Below are positions 5,949 to 6,349 of a stretch of DNA of 6,349 bases, piece by piece. Within the stretch, counting starts at the first letter, position 1; each line of letters begins with the position of its first letter. Source of the DNA: Thermoplasmata archaeon (GTDB lineage Archaea > Thermoplasmatota > Penumbrarchaeia > Penumbrarchaeales > Penumbrarchaeaceae); NCBI GenBank assembly GCA_023145185.1, contig JAGLEG010000357.1, positions 1 to 6,349 on the forward strand. Reading direction: 5' to 3'. Below the pieces are notes generated by a model that saw only the letters and a program-made list of their open reading frames with translations, was not told where the DNA came from and searched no databases. The translations under genes were made by a program, and so were the position numbers.

Positions 5949-6349
5949 ATGTCCATGACAAGGCTGCTTTTTCTTGGAACGGGGGGTGGAAGGTTCGTGA
6001 CGCTGACCCAGGAGAGGTCCACCGGAGGGATCTTCATAGACGACGGGCCGAGGCTCCACATAGACCCTGGCCCGGGGGCCCTTTCAGCCCTCAGGAGAAA
6101 CGGGATCGATCCAAATGACACCGATGCCATCCTCATCTCACACTGTCATCCGGACCACTACGCCAACGCGGAGGTCCTGATCGAGGGAGTATCCTCGTCT
6201 AGAAGAGGGAGAAAAGGGACCCTCCTGGCACCACATTCGGTGATCAAGGGGAGGGGAGATCTAGGGCCTGCGATCTCCAGATATCACCAGAAGAAGCTGG
6301 ACCTTGTCAAGACGATGAAGGGGGGAGACGCACATGATATCGATGGCCT
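5949..6349 (+). CDS. Metallo-beta-lactamase-fold hydrolase, N-terminal part (3' end outside window)
   Basis: The 133 visible residues begin with the first strand and glycine turn typical of these hydrolases (LLFLGTGGGRF), then QERSTGG, the HIDPGPGAL strand-loop, and the metal-binding motif HxHxDH as H65-C-H67-P-D69-H70 (numbered from the ATG at 5949). These enzymes bind two metal ions, usually zinc or iron, and cleave ester, phosphodiester or similar bonds in the cytoplasm; no signal peptide is seen. The closest style is the archaeal MBL hydrolases of unknown substrate, and the subfamily cannot be fixed from this fragment. In-frame ATGs exist at 5916, 5949 and 5955. The 5916 start would lie upstream of the likely RNA start, and 5949 or 5955 puts the usual one to five residues before LLFLGTGGG. 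It is divergent from the surface-protein gene and probably unrelated to it in function. Confidence 0.85.
   Translation, partial: MSMTRLLFLGTGGGRFVTLTQERSTGGIFIDDGPRLHIDPGPGALSALRRNGIDPNDTDAILISHCHPDHYANAEVLIEGVSSSRRGRKGTLLAPHSVIKGRGDLGPAISRYHQKKLDLVKTMKGGDAHDIDG

Noticed and set aside
5861..6136. Minus-strand open frame of 91 codons opposite the hydrolase gene
   Set aside because: The opposite strand encodes the HxHxDH metallo-beta-lactamase motif in frame, so this is a shadow.

Overview
The window reads as the chromosome of an archaeon, most likely a member of the Thermoplasmatota (Euryarchaeota). This rests on an archaeal initiation factor aIF2-beta with a C-terminal TRAM domain, archaeal TATA-type promoters, strong GGAGG-type ribosome binding sites, and large acidic secreted surface proteins made of Ig/cadherin-like and PKD modules, one of which ends in a cytosolic zinc ribbon. 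The lineage is inferred from style of gene content, not from a marker search. No IS element, tRNA, rRNA, CRISPR array or phage gene was seen.

Layout from left to right. (1) Positions 1-840, minus strand: the N-terminal 280 residues of a secreted surface protein whose 3' end lies outside the window. (2) Positions 841-1088: a divergent intergenic region with one promoter for each flanking gene and GTCAA direct repeats. (3) Positions 1089-1718, plus strand: aIF2-beta (209 aa). (4) Positions 1719-1953: a convergent intergenic region with a strong hairpin plus U-tract terminator serving the minus-strand gene. (5) Positions 1954-5712, minus strand: a 1252-residue single-pass surface protein, a paralogue of gene 1. 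It has a signal peptide, two N-terminal beta-type repeats, about five Ig/cadherin-like modules ending in a PKD domain, a transmembrane helix, an LPPA-repeat linker and a CxxC/CxxC zinc ribbon. (6) Positions 5713-5948: a divergent intergenic region. (7) From position 5949, plus strand: the N-terminal part of a metallo-beta-lactamase-fold hydrolase, cut by the right edge.

The two surface-protein genes point the same way and share clear similarity over about 150 residues, so they look like a duplicated family with the housekeeping aIF2-beta gene lying between them on the other strand. The most interesting observation is that their upstream regions share the same spacing: TTGAC, 15 nt, TTGAC, 7 nt, (T/A)TGAC, 17 nt, TTATA, although the sequence between the boxes is different. 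This suggests a common regulator for the surface-protein family. No function can be assigned to either surface protein beyond a cell-envelope or adhesion-like role, and there is no sign of an enzymatic or defence system in the window.
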